This document shows, piece by piece, positions 26,125 to 34,607 of a stretch of 64,000 nt of DNA. The position numbers were made by a program, and so were the translations under genes. Numbering within the stretch: position 1 is the stretch's first letter; each line of letters opens with the position of its first letter. The notes under the pieces were generated by a model, which saw only the letters and a list, made by a program, of their open reading frames with translations, made no database searches and was not told the DNA's origin. The stretch is from Candidatus Nitrosopelagicus sp. (GTDB taxonomy: Archaea; Thermoproteota; Nitrososphaeria; Nitrososphaerales; Nitrosopumilaceae). The stretch spans positions 1-64,000 of the forward strand of contig JAOMCQ010000003.1 in the NCBI GenBank assembly GCA_028345095.1, in the 5' to 3' direction.

Positions 26125-26856
26125 ATGCATACTGATATTGTTGCAGAAATAGGTTCTAATTGGGAAGGCAATTTAGTAAAAGCTAAAAAATTAATCAATG
26201 AATGTAAAAATGCAGGAGCTAATGCAGTAAAATTTCAAATGTGGAGGGCAACTGATCTTTATTCCTCGAATCATCCATCTTGGAAATTCATAAAAAAATC
26301 AGAAATAACTTTTGAAAATGCGAAGAAATTAAAACAAATTTGTGATAAACAAAAAATTGAATTTTATTGTAGTGCATTTTATCCTGAAGCTATAGATTAT
26401 TTAGAAACTCTTGGCGTTAAACGATATAAAATTGCATCAAGAACTTGTCTGTTAAAAGATCCATTTTCAAAAGAAACTCTTGTTAAAAAAGCTAATACAA
26501 AAAAACCGATTATTGTTAGTATGGGAATGGGTGGAAATAAACAACAAATCCAGAAAATTTTTTCTAAAAATAAATTACTTTTTTGTTACTGCATATCTGA
26601 ATATCCGCTTGAATTTAAAAAAATTAATTGGACTAATGCTTTAAAATTTGATGGTTTTTCTGATCACACATTAGGTATCACTGCGCCAATTTTCTTTGCA
26701 ACATTAAAAAAATCTAAAAAAGTAAAAAATATTATGATTGAAAAGCATGTAAAATTAAAAAATTCTAAAGGACCTGATGCATCCACTTCTATAGATACTG
26801 AACAATTATCACGTATGATTGATACTATTAGATTAATTGAAACTTCTAAATTTTGA
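26125..26856 (+). CDS. NeuB-like nonulosonic acid synthase, catalytic barrel only
   Basis: 243 residues. VAEIGSNWEGNLVKAKKLI, NAVKFQMWRATDLYSS, FYCSAFYPEAIDYL, IVSMGMGG and the FSDHTLG...IEKHVKL strand pair match the TIM barrel of sialic/legionaminic/pseudaminic acid synthases, which condense PEP with a six-carbon sugar. The usual 330-350-residue enzymes end in an antifreeze-like SAF domain that caps the neighbouring active site in the dimer; here the protein stops after GPDASTSIDTEQLSRMI, so that domain is missing and no separate SAF gene was seen nearby. Confidence 0.82.
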   Translation: MHTDIVAEIGSNWEGNLVKAKKLINECKNAGANAVKFQMWRATDLYSSNHPSWKFIKKSEITFENAKKLKQICDKQKIEFYCSAFYPEAIDYLETLGVKRYKIASRTCLLKDPFSKETLVKKANTKKPIIVSMGMGGNKQQIQKIFSKNKLLFCYCISEYPLEFKKINWTNALKFDGFSDHTLGITAPIFFATLKKSKKVKNIMIEKHVKLKNSKGPDASTSIDTEQLSRMIDTIRLIETSKF

Positions 26857-26862
26857 TAAATT

Positions 26863-26892
26863 AATAATGATAATTATAATATGATCATTATT
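26863..26892. terminator. Inverted repeat after the NeuB-like gene
   Basis: AATAATGAT (26863-26871) and ATCATTATT (26884-26892) form a 9-bp stem followed by TTTTATTATA. It may end the NeuB transcript, and its right arm merges with the TATA box of the next gene. Confidence 0.35.
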
Positions 26893-26900
26893 TTATTATA
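26891..26900 (+). promoter_or_regulatory. TATA box for the uridylyltransferase-like gene
   Basis: TTTTATTATA lies 22-31 bp before the ATG at 26922, which fits leaderless transcription. Confidence 0.5.
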
Positions 26901-26921
26901 CGTCCAAATAATGTTTGATTT

Positions 26922-27785
26922 ATGAAAACTGCTGTAATTACTACTGCTGGATTAGGAACTAGATTATTAACCACTACAAAAGCTAGCCCTAAAACATTAC
27001 TTCCATTATATGATAAAACATTTGATAAAACTCCTGAACCATTACTAAAACCATTAATTGAAATAATTTTTGAAAATCTTTATGATAATGGATTTAGAAG
27101 ATTTTGTTTTATAGTTAGTACAAAAAATAAAAAATCAATTCTAAATCACATGCTTCCAGATTATGAATATATTGAGTTGTTAAAAAAACGTAATAATAAA
27201 TTTGATACCCGATTTATTAAAGCACTAAAAATTTTTTATAAAAAATTTGAAAACTGTGAGGTCAAATGGATATCTCAAAGTACTCCTATGGGATTCGGTC
27301 ATGCTTTACTTACATCACGAAAATTTGTAGGTAATGACACATTTTTACTTCATGCAGGAGATGCATATTTTCCAGATTATTCATTTCTCAAGAATTTCAT
27401 ATCTAATTCACAAAAAAATAAAAAAATTACAGCTACGCTATTATTACAATATAAAAAATCATTAAAGGGATTTGGGATTGCACAAACTAAACGAAGTAAT
27501 CCTCTTGATATTGTATTTCATGTTGCAGAAAAACCAAAAAAACCAAAAAGTAATATGGTTATTTTACCTGTTTACATTTTAAAACCTAATATTTTTGATG
27601 CCTTGAAAAAAACTAATTTAGGTTATAACAATGAATTACAAGTAACTGACGCAATAAGTACATTGATGAATTGGAACCACCAAATTTCAGCATATAATTT
27701 TAAAACTCACAAATGGTTTGATATTGGAACTACTAGACAATATTATCGTGCATTGAACTATTCATTTAAGAATGCTTTAAAATAA
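26922..27785 (+). CDS. GalU-like sugar-1-phosphate uridylyltransferase
   Basis: 287 residues. ITTAGLGTRLLTTTKASPKT (6-25) is the nucleotidyltransferase signature, with KTLLPLYDK following; FGHALLTSRKFVGNDTFLLHAGDAYF carries the activating Asp, and VAEKPKKPKSN and WFDIGTTRQYYRAL match the GalU branch. It makes UDP-glucose or another UDP-hexose for the island's dehydrogenase and epimerases. It converges on the PseB-like gene, 8 bp apart. Confidence 0.8.
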   Translation: MKTAVITTAGLGTRLLTTTKASPKTLLPLYDKTFDKTPEPLLKPLIEIIFENLYDNGFRRFCFIVSTKNKKSILNHMLPDYEYIELLKKRNNKFDTRFIKALKIFYKKFENCEVKWISQSTPMGFGHALLTSRKFVGNDTFLLHAGDAYFPDYSFLKNFISNSQKNKKITATLLLQYKKSLKGFGIAQTKRSNPLDIVFHVAEKPKKPKSNMVILPVYILKPNIFDALKKTNLGYNNELQVTDAISTLMNWNHQISAYNFKTHKWFDIGTTRQYYRALNYSFKNALK

Positions 27786-27793
27786 CAAATAAT

Positions 27794-28798
27794 TTACTTT
27801 AAATCTAATTTTTGTTCAATTAAAATTTGTTTTAATTCTTCTTTTGAAACTGTTTTAACTTTATCTGATGAATATTGATCTGTTAATGAAGTCTTTTCAA
27901 GATTTTTTGGAATAATTTTTTTATCTTTAGCGAGCTGATTTTCATATATTACATAATCGTCATCTTGATTTTCATACGTGTCTCTAATTTCATGTTCATT
28001 GATTAATATTTCATCATATTTCTCTCCAGGTCTTACTGGGATTTTTTCTGCTTCAGTATTTGATTCCATTAATTCCAGAATAACATCTTTCATGTCTCCT
28101 ACAGTATATGCTTCAAGTTTTGGTACATGAACATCTCCTCCTTGACTATTTTTTATTGCTCTAAAAATTAATTCTAATGCTTGATTCATAGTTATATTGA
28201 ATCTTGTCATATTTGGATCTGTAATTGTAATTTTTTTTCCTAATCTTATTTGCTCTACAAATTTTGGTACAATTGAACCTCTACTTCCTAAAACATTTCC
28301 ATATCTAACACATGAAAATTTTGTTTCATGATGCCCTTTATGGTAATTTGCTGAAACAAATAATCTTTCCATTAATAATTTTGTTGCACCATATGTATTA
28401 AAAGGAGAAACTGCTTTGTCAGTACCTATTGCAAGGGCGAATTTTACATCATTTTTTAGACATGCATCTACAACATTTTGTGCACCTTGAACATTTGTTT
28501 TGATTGCTTCAAATGGATTATATTCTATAACAGGTACATGCTTTAATGCAGCTGCATGAATAACAATATCAATCCCTTCTGTAGCTTTTTCTAATCTATC
28601 TTTATCCCTAATATCTCCTATCAAAAACCTTAGACGACTATCATCGAAACTCTCGTCCATTTGTGATTGCTTAAGCTCGTCTCTACTGAAAATTCTGATT
28701 GTATCTACATTATTGTCTAGTAACCTCTTAGTTAAGGCTGAACCTAATGAACCAGTTCCGCCTGTAATCAGTATTTTCTTATTTTCAAACATATGCAT
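27794..28798 (-). CDS. UDP-GlcNAc 4,6-dehydratase-like (PseB/FlaA1 family)
   Basis: 334 residues. ITGGTGSLGSALTKRLL (10-26), FSRDELKQSQMDESF, HAAALKHVPVIEYNPFEAIK, GTDKAVSPFNTYGATKLLMERL (Tyr/Lys pair) and RYGNVLGSRGSIVPKF are signatures of the short PseB/FlaA1 class that makes UDP-4-keto-6-deoxy-AltNAc or -GlcNAc. This is the first step of pseudaminic-acid-type synthesis; a DegT aminotransferase (9116), the GNAT just upstream, NeuB and SpsF supply later steps. It reads after the GNAT in the same direction. Confidence 0.88.
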   Translation of the reverse strand: MHMFENKKILITGGTGSLGSALTKRLLDNNVDTIRIFSRDELKQSQMDESFDDSRLRFLIGDIRDKDRLEKATEGIDIVIHAAALKHVPVIEYNPFEAIKTNVQGAQNVVDACLKNDVKFALAIGTDKAVSPFNTYGATKLLMERLFVSANYHKGHHETKFSCVRYGNVLGSRGSIVPKFVEQIRLGKKITITDPNMTRFNITMNQALELIFRAIKNSQGGDVHVPKLEAYTVGDMKDVILELMESNTEAEKIPVRPGEKYDEILINEHEIRDTYENQDDDYVIYENQLAKDKKIIPKNLEKTSLTDQYSSDKVKTVSKEELKQILIEQKLDLK

Positions 28799-28857
28799 TC
28801 AATTTGATTTAGGTAAAATAAGCTTACGGATGAAAGTTTTCCAAAATTATTTTCATA

Positions 28858-29277
28858 TCAGTTAGTCTTTAATTCATAAACATATTCTAATCCTGTAAAC
28901 CCATTTTCTTCAAGAAATTTTTGTGAAATTTTATTTTTAGGACTAACATTAGCGAGATAACGTTTTCGTGGATTTAGCTCCATTAATAATTTGAATGAGT
29001 TCTTAGCAATTTCATCAAATTCATTTTTTTTTAAAATTGAAACTCCTATTTCATCTCTTTTTGATAAATAAATTGAACCTACTTTTTCATCATTTTTTTT
29101 GATAATATACCAATTTGTATAAGGCTCTGACAAAACAAATTTTTTATGTTCATCTGAAGTGGGCATATTTTTATGTGATATATTATGATTCGGATCTCTC
29201 ACTTTTAATAATTCATATAGAAATAATATGTCATCTTCATTTACTAGTTTTAATTCTATATTTGGATTTAATTCCAT
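28858..29277 (-). CDS. GNAT-family N-acetyltransferase (PseH-like candidate)
   Basis: 139 residues. LKLVNEDDILFLYELLKVRD is the N-terminal GNAT helix pair, KVGSIYLSKRDEIGVSIL strands 3-4, and NKISQKFLEENGF the C-terminal acetyl-CoA side. Such a gene next to PseB-like dehydratase commonly acetylates the amino group put on by the aminotransferase. The acceptor is inferred from context. Confidence 0.75.
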   Translation of the reverse strand: MELNPNIELKLVNEDDILFLYELLKVRDPNHNISHKNMPTSDEHKKFVLSEPYTNWYIIKKNDEKVGSIYLSKRDEIGVSILKKNEFDEIAKNSFKLLMELNPRKRYLANVSPKNKISQKFLEENGFTGLEYVYELKTN

Positions 29278-29334
29278 ATTATTTTTTTTATAATTGACAA
29301 GTTAAATTTTACTCAAAATTTGTGACCAATAAAA

Positions 29335-30144
29335 CTAGTTTTTTATTATTGTCCATTGAATATATACTATATCTGAGATTTCTAATTGGACTAATGGTGA
29401 AAACACTTGAAATAATTGTATGCTTTTCCCTGAAATTTCTTTTTCTAAAGTGAGCATTCCTATATAATCATCTTTTGGAATGAGTGTTTGTATATTCTGG
29501 AATTTTCCTTTTCCTTCATTGTCATATGAAATTATTTCCTTTTTTTCTATATCTGACCACCATTTTTCTGTAAATTCTGAATCAAGAAACCTCGCATTCG
29601 TTGATTCAGTTACCCCAATTAAATTATTATTTGAATCTCTAATGGTTACTAAAACATGTACATAATATCTAGAATCTTTAGTCGGTATAGTTGGTGTAGA
29701 AAGAAGTAAGTTTGCTTGTGCATTTTTTATTTTCATATTATTTGAATCAATTTCCAAAATTTTTGTAAATGTTTTAAAGGATTCTTTATACTCTTTCATC
29801 ATTTTTAATGTAATTGCTTTATTAGTTAATGTAGAAATTCTATTTGGATCTAATTCTAAAACCTTGTTTGATAGATCTAGACTTTCCTCAAATCTTTCTA
29901 ATTTAATTAATAGTCCTGCTTTATTTGATAATGCTTTCAAGTTGTCAGGTTCTTGTTCTAAAATTTTATCGAGATAAATTATTGCTTCGCTAAATCTTTT
30001 TTCTGCAACTAGTGCTGCACTAATAGACTCCCATTCTTTGATATTCTTCCCTTCTGGAAGTGACAATTCTTCCTGTGCATATGTTGCTTGTATTGAAAAT
30101 AAAATTCCTGAACAAATGATTGCTGTAAATATTGTTTTAATCAT
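29335..30144 (-). CDS. Secreted TPR-repeat protein
   Basis: 269 residues. A signal peptide is clear: MIKTIFTAIICSGILFSIQA with likely cleavage after TYA (about residue 23). Residues 38-150 hold three to four TPR-like helical pairs (AEKRFSEAIIYLDKILEQEP, ERFEESLDLSNKVLELDPN, EYKESFKTFTKILEIDSN). The C-terminal 110 residues look like a beta-domain (YYVHVLVTIRDSNNNLIGVT). It is probably a cell-surface scaffold outside the membrane. No known partner; the gene ends the glycan island and precedes tgtA on the same strand. Confidence 0.7.
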   Translation of the reverse strand: MIKTIFTAIICSGILFSIQATYAQEELSLPEGKNIKEWESISAALVAEKRFSEAIIYLDKILEQEPDNLKALSNKAGLLIKLERFEESLDLSNKVLELDPNRISTLTNKAITLKMMKEYKESFKTFTKILEIDSNNMKIKNAQANLLLSTPTIPTKDSRYYVHVLVTIRDSNNNLIGVTESTNARFLDSEFTEKWWSDIEKKEIISYDNEGKGKFQNIQTLIPKDDYIGMLTLEKEISGKSIQLFQVFSPLVQLEISDIVYIQWTIIKN

Positions 30145-30173
30145 ATAATCAACAATAATATGAGATAGATAAA

Positions 30174-31709
30174 TTATTCAATAATCTGCTTTTTTGTTAT
30201 TCCTTTTGGAATGAATTTTTTAAAGTATTGCAAAAATAAATCATCTTTTGGAAGATATACTGAGTCAAACCTGTTTTTATTGAAAAATTCAATCCAAACC
30301 TCTAAAAATTTAGGGAATTTCTCAGATTCAAACTCTTTTCTAGACATTACATAATGTGATGCTGGAAAAATATCTGAAATTTCGATTGGTATTATTCCTA
30401 AAAATGGATTATAATTACAAAACTGTATCAAATCTGCATTTTTGAATTTTCTTCGTAATTTTTTATAATCATATGATGAGAATACTGGTTTTATTGTAGG
30501 ATCTTTTGTAATAACTGCTATCTTCTTTTTTGTTCTAAATTTTTTCACATAATTATGATATCTTTGAATTTCTGGTCTATACTGATCTTCTGGTCCAAAT
30601 AGAAAAATTGCTTTTTCTTTAAACTTTGGAGTTCCATCTTGCAAGAATTTTGTGTTATTTAGTATCACGTCAATTGTTTCAAACAATTTTGGATGTGCTC
30701 TTGCTTTTTTCATTGTATATTCCCATAATCTTCCTTCTCGTATTGCTTGTTTTACTCTGTCAACTTCAGCCTTTATAGAGTATAAGTTAAAAAGTGCAAT
30801 TTGATCTATTCTTTCTTCTTTTTTCATAGCCAGTAATTCTTTAGGTTTGTATCTTGAGGATACTTCACAATCAAATGGAAAATATTCTAACTCTGCTAAT
30901 CTTCTAGTACCATCTTCTGTTATCACTCTGTCATGTTTTGCATAAAGCATGTATGATGCTGAATCAAATGTGTCACAACCTAGTGCAACTGCTAATGGAA
31001 TTGTTAAAGGATGTCCTGCACCAAAAAGATGTAAAGGAATTGAAGTTGGTATGTTTTTCTTTGCAGCAATAATCATTTCTGCTAATAATTTGTATTCATA
31101 TGATTCCATAAATTCAACTGGACTTCCTAATGCAAGCATCTGATATCCCATTTTGATTAATTCGTTAGTTGATCTTTTCACTAATTCTGGATGTTCACTT
31201 CCTTGTATTGGACCAATCCAAATCTGTCCATTATTTTTTTTATTTTTTATTGTTGTTTTACAAACTTTTAATGTATGATCCACGTATTCTTTTGCTACTT
31301 TTTTAGATAATCCAAATCCAGTTGGTTTATCTAATGGAATAGCAAAGTCTGTCATTATATCCATCTCAAATTTTGCCATAGCTGGCGGTTTCACATCAAC
31401 TTCTCCATACTCTAAAACTTGGTATCCTCCAGAATCCGTCATTATAGAACTATCATATTTTATTATTTTATGAATACCATTTTCTCTTGCTTTTTCTTCC
31501 AATCTTTTCATTGTAATGTACGCATTTGTAATAACAACATCAAAACCAATTTCTTTAATTTTTTTGGCTGGTATAGATTGTTTAACTGGATGTATTACTG
31601 GGACAAAAGAAGGTGTTTCAATTTTTCCATGATTTGTATGAAGTACACCTATTCTACCTGCTAAATCACTGTATTTTATCTCAAACAATTCTTTTTTATA
31701 ATTTTTCAC
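30174..31709 (-). CDS. tgtA: Archaeal tRNA-guanine(15) transglycosylase (archaeosine), eroded zinc site
   Basis: 511 residues from a GTG start. MTDSGGYQVLEYGEVD, QIWIGPIQGSEHPEL, PLHLFGAGHP and LGCDTFDSASYMLYAKHDR match the TGT barrel, including the Asp nucleophile. It swaps guanine 15 of tRNA for preQ0, the first step to archaeosine. The zinc site is unusual: archaeal TgtA has YFPCSCPVCSKY and later ALHNL, whereas this protein has YFPFDCEVSSRY and ALFNL, so only one of the four recalled ligands (three Cys, one His) remains. The C-terminal part (about 370-511) corresponds to the archaeal extension; I could not see a clear PUA motif. Confidence 0.88.
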   Translation of the reverse strand: MKNYKKELFEIKYSDLAGRIGVLHTNHGKIETPSFVPVIHPVKQSIPAKKIKEIGFDVVITNAYITMKRLEEKARENGIHKIIKYDSSIMTDSGGYQVLEYGEVDVKPPAMAKFEMDIMTDFAIPLDKPTGFGLSKKVAKEYVDHTLKVCKTTIKNKKNNGQIWIGPIQGSEHPELVKRSTNELIKMGYQMLALGSPVEFMESYEYKLLAEMIIAAKKNIPTSIPLHLFGAGHPLTIPLAVALGCDTFDSASYMLYAKHDRVITEDGTRRLAELEYFPFDCEVSSRYKPKELLAMKKEERIDQIALFNLYSIKAEVDRVKQAIREGRLWEYTMKKARAHPKLFETIDVILNNTKFLQDGTPKFKEKAIFLFGPEDQYRPEIQRYHNYVKKFRTKKKIAVITKDPTIKPVFSSYDYKKLRRKFKNADLIQFCNYNPFLGIIPIEISDIFPASHYVMSRKEFESEKFPKFLEVWIEFFNKNRFDSVYLPKDDLFLQYFKKFIPKGITKKQIIE

Positions 31710-31744
31710 ATTATATTAAATAAACATCAAAAATCTCTAAAAAT

Positions 31745-32788
31745 GTGAAATCATCTTTTCTTCTAATAATTTTAGCCATAATAATTCTAGTTTTTGTATT
31801 TGTTATATTCATCTTTGAAACCATTTCTTCTACACAAAATGATTCACAAAACATGATTAATCAGAATAATCTAGAAAAATATTCTAACGCAATGGTTGAT
31901 ATTCCAGAATACTATAACAATTGTAGTGATTCAAAATTTGTTATTCTAACTACAGACAGGCATTTATTCCAAAATTGTGCTCTTTCAAAAAATATCACTG
32001 AAATGGGTGCAGAAAAATTAGAATTTGAATTAAAACCTGAACTTTCATTATTGTATTCTGAATTAGAGCCAAAAAATAATACAGTAGTGATATTTCCTAC
32101 ATTTACTTTAAGCGCATATTCTGAACCTGGTTTTTATACATTTTATCGTGGAGATTGTGATCAAGAATTTCATGGTACCTTATTTCGTGATGATGATTGT
32201 CTAACTGTGAATATTAAAAATGATTTTGATGGAAATTATAACACCAGTGATTCTGGATTTAAAATTCTTAATCTTTTAAATTATAATTTTATTACTGATA
32301 TTGATGTCGACAAAAATCCTTCTATTTTGAATTCTTACGACACAGTAATTTTACTTCATAACGAATATGTTACCAAAACTGAGTTTGATGCAATCACTTC
32401 GCATCCAAATGTTGTTTATTTATATCCCAATGCACTATATGCAGAAATTTCTGTTGATTATGAAAATAACACTATAACATTAATTCGTGGACACAATTAT
32501 CCTGAAGTAACAATTACAAATGGATTTGATTGGATCTTTGATAATACTCATCCAATGGAATATGATAATTCTTGTATGCCTTGGTATTTTTATGAAATAG
32601 ATAATGGTGTAATGTTAAGTTGTTATCCTGAAAATGTATTATTAACTGACGCATTTTTGCTTAAGGCATTAACTGAAATTAATAATTCTATGTGGTGGAA
32701 TGTCTATCAAAAAATTTATGATAAAAATGTGTCTGATGATGAAAAAGATATTTTTCTCGAATTTTTTAAATTAGTTCCAAAAAAATAA
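31745..32788 (+). CDS. Membrane-anchored extracellular protein, unknown
   Basis: 347 residues from a GTG start (the overlapping ATG at 31743 runs straight into a stop). Residues 4-27 (LLIILAIIILVFVFVIFIF) are one membrane anchor; the remaining 320 residues are acidic, rich in aromatic residues and have several cysteines (for example YNNCSDSKF, FQNCALSK, RGDCDQEF, DDDCLTV), suggesting an exposed domain with disulfides. I do not recognise the family. It is divergent from tgtA with only 35 bp between the start codons, so the two promoters must overlap. It converges on the AK6-type kinase. Confidence 0.6.
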   Translation: MKSSFLLIILAIIILVFVFVIFIFETISSTQNDSQNMINQNNLEKYSNAMVDIPEYYNNCSDSKFVILTTDRHLFQNCALSKNITEMGAEKLEFELKPELSLLYSELEPKNNTVVIFPTFTLSAYSEPGFYTFYRGDCDQEFHGTLFRDDDCLTVNIKNDFDGNYNTSDSGFKILNLLNYNFITDIDVDKNPSILNSYDTVILLHNEYVTKTEFDAITSHPNVVYLYPNALYAEISVDYENNTITLIRGHNYPEVTITNGFDWIFDNTHPMEYDNSCMPWYFYEIDNGVMLSCYPENVLLTDAFLLKALTEINNSMWWNVYQKIYDKNVSDDEKDIFLEFFKLVPKK

Positions 32789-32791
32789 TCC

Positions 32792-33361
32792 TTAAAAAAA
32801 TTTATTAAAATCATTTTTTTCCTCTATTAATTCTAACCAATCTATGATCTCTCCGTTATTTTTTTCCTGAATAATTTCATTAATTATCTTGACTACATCT
32901 TCAGGTGATCTATCTGTGGTATTAATCTCAAAAGTTTTTTCTTTTCCGAATGATTGAATTGAATCATTTACAATTACTCCCAATATTTCACTACCTGTAT
33001 TTTGTTTTATTTTTGAATCTTGATAGTCTCTCTTTTTGTAAACTTCGATTAAATCATAAGGATTCTTTCTCAAAACAATCACTAAATCAACATCTATCTC
33101 ATCTATAACATAAGGTGCCAAATGTCCAACAATTAATGATCGATCTGAAATAATTCCCTTAATCTCATCCTTTAATTTTGTTGTATCAATTTCAAATCCA
33201 TTTTCAAGTTTCTCAGCAAACCCTTCATCAATTGCAAATTTATTAATATCAATCATTTTATAAGATGAATTCTGTTTTAGGATTAATTCTGCGGTTGTAT
33301 GTTTTCCAACACCTGGATTCCCTGTAATCACTAAATTCACATATTTCCTTTCTGTCTCCAT
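32792..33361 (-). CDS. AK6/Fap7-type adenylate kinase-like NTPase
   Basis: 189 residues. VITGNPGVGKHTTAELIL is the Walker A loop; LIVGHLAPYVIDEIDVDLVIVLRK and YKKRDYQDSKIKQNTGSEILGVI match the HLAH/RGY...KI.EN..AE pattern of archaeal and eukaryotic Fap7. This family has adenylate kinase and ATPase activity and helps the last cleavage of small-subunit rRNA in yeast and archaea. It sits back to back with the YchF-type GTPase, 51 bp apart. Confidence 0.8.
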   Translation of the reverse strand: METERKYVNLVITGNPGVGKHTTAELILKQNSSYKMIDINKFAIDEGFAEKLENGFEIDTTKLKDEIKGIISDRSLIVGHLAPYVIDEIDVDLVIVLRKNPYDLIEVYKKRDYQDSKIKQNTGSEILGVIVNDSIQSFGKEKTFEINTTDRSPEDVVKIINEIIQEKNNGEIIDWLELIEEKNDFNKFF

Positions 33362-33412
33362 GATTAATGAATTTCTGCAATACTAATATGATGAGATGAA
33401 AACTATCTCCTT

Positions 33413-34606
33413 ATGCAAATTGGGTTACTTGGTAAGGCAAATGTTGGAAAATCAACTTTTTTCTCTTCTGCAACTGAAACAATAGCTCAGAGTGGTAATT
33501 TTCCATTTACTACAATTGAACCAAATGTCGGGGTTTGTTATTTGAAAATTACTTGTGAATGTAAAAATTTGGATAATAGATGTGGAAATAATTTATGCGA
33601 TGACGGTACTAGATTCATTCCTGTAAAATTAATTGATGTTGCGGGATTAGTTCCTGGTGCACATGAAGGTAAAGGATTAGGAAATCAATTTCTTACTGAT
33701 GCTATGAAAGCAGAAGCATTGATTCATGTAGTTGATATTTCTGGCTCAACTGATATTCAAGGACAACCTGTGAATGTTGGAACACATGATCCATTAGAGG
33801 ATATAAAATTTGTTGAAGAAGAATTTGATTTATGGTTTAAAGAAATACTTGACAGAGAATGGCCAAAACTTGTAAAAGAAATAGATCAAAAACGTGCAAA
33901 AATAACTGACGGAATTGCGCGTAGGTTTACGGGATTAGGAATTTCAGAATCTCAAGTTGATCAAGTTTTAATATCCATGTCATTAAAAACAAAAAAACCA
34001 CAGGATTGGTCAGAAGATGATATTATGGAGTTCCTAAAAACTCTTAGAAAAAATTCAAAACCATTACTTATTGCAGCTAATAAAGCAGATTTATGTGATG
34101 ATCTTAAAGTTCTAGAAAAAATATCTGAAAATTTCAAAGTTATTCCTTCTAGTGCCGAAACTGAACTTTTATTGAAAAAGGCTACAAAAGCTGAACTAAT
34201 TAATTATGTTCCAGGTGATAATACTTTTTCAGGAAAGGAAAATACTCAGTTGTCTGAACAACAAAACAACGCATTACATCTTGCAAAAAATGTTTTAACA
34301 AAAATTAAAACAACAGGTATTCAAGAAATACTTAATTCAATAATCTTTGATATTTTAGACATGATTGTTGTTTATCCTGTTGAAGATGAATCTAAATTAA
34401 CGAATAAACAAGGTCAAGTTTTACCTGATGCAAGATTACTAAAAAAAGGTTCTACTGCAAAAGAATTAGCATTTACAATTCATCAAGATATTGGAAATGG
34501 ATTTTTACATGCTATTGATGCAAAATCAAAACAACGTATTGGTGCTGATCATGAACTCAAAAATGGTGATATAATAAAAATAGTATCAACACTAAGTAGG
34601 GGTTAA
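33413..34606 (+). CDS. OBG/YchF-family GTPase with TGS domain
   Basis: 397 residues. [19 protein letters not shown] (4-22) is G1, [11 protein letters not shown] the switch I region, [20 protein letters not shown]3, AANKAD G4, and the C-terminal 70 residues with [16 protein letters not shown] a TGS domain. The [11 protein letters not shown] insertion near residue 43 is typical of the archaeal/eukaryotic Ygr210-like branch. Probable ribosome-associated factor. It is followed one base later by kae1, so the two are an operon. Confidence 0.85.
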   Translation: MQIGLLGKANVGKSTFFSSATETIAQSGNFPFTTIEPNVGVCYLKITCECKNLDNRCGNNLCDDGTRFIPVKLIDVAGLVPGAHEGKGLGNQFLTDAMKAEALIHVVDISGSTDIQGQPVNVGTHDPLEDIKFVEEEFDLWFKEILDREWPKLVKEIDQKRAKITDGIARRFTGLGISESQVDQVLISMSLKTKKPQDWSEDDIMEFLKTLRKNSKPLLIAANKADLCDDLKVLEKISENFKVIPSSAETELLLKKATKAELINYVPGDNTFSGKENTQLSEQQNNALHLAKNVLTKIKTTGIQEILNSIIFDILDMIVVYPVEDESKLTNKQGQVLPDARLLKKGSTAKELAFTIHQDIGNGFLHAIDAKSKQRIGADHELKNGDIIKIVSTLSRG

Positions 34607-34607
34607 T

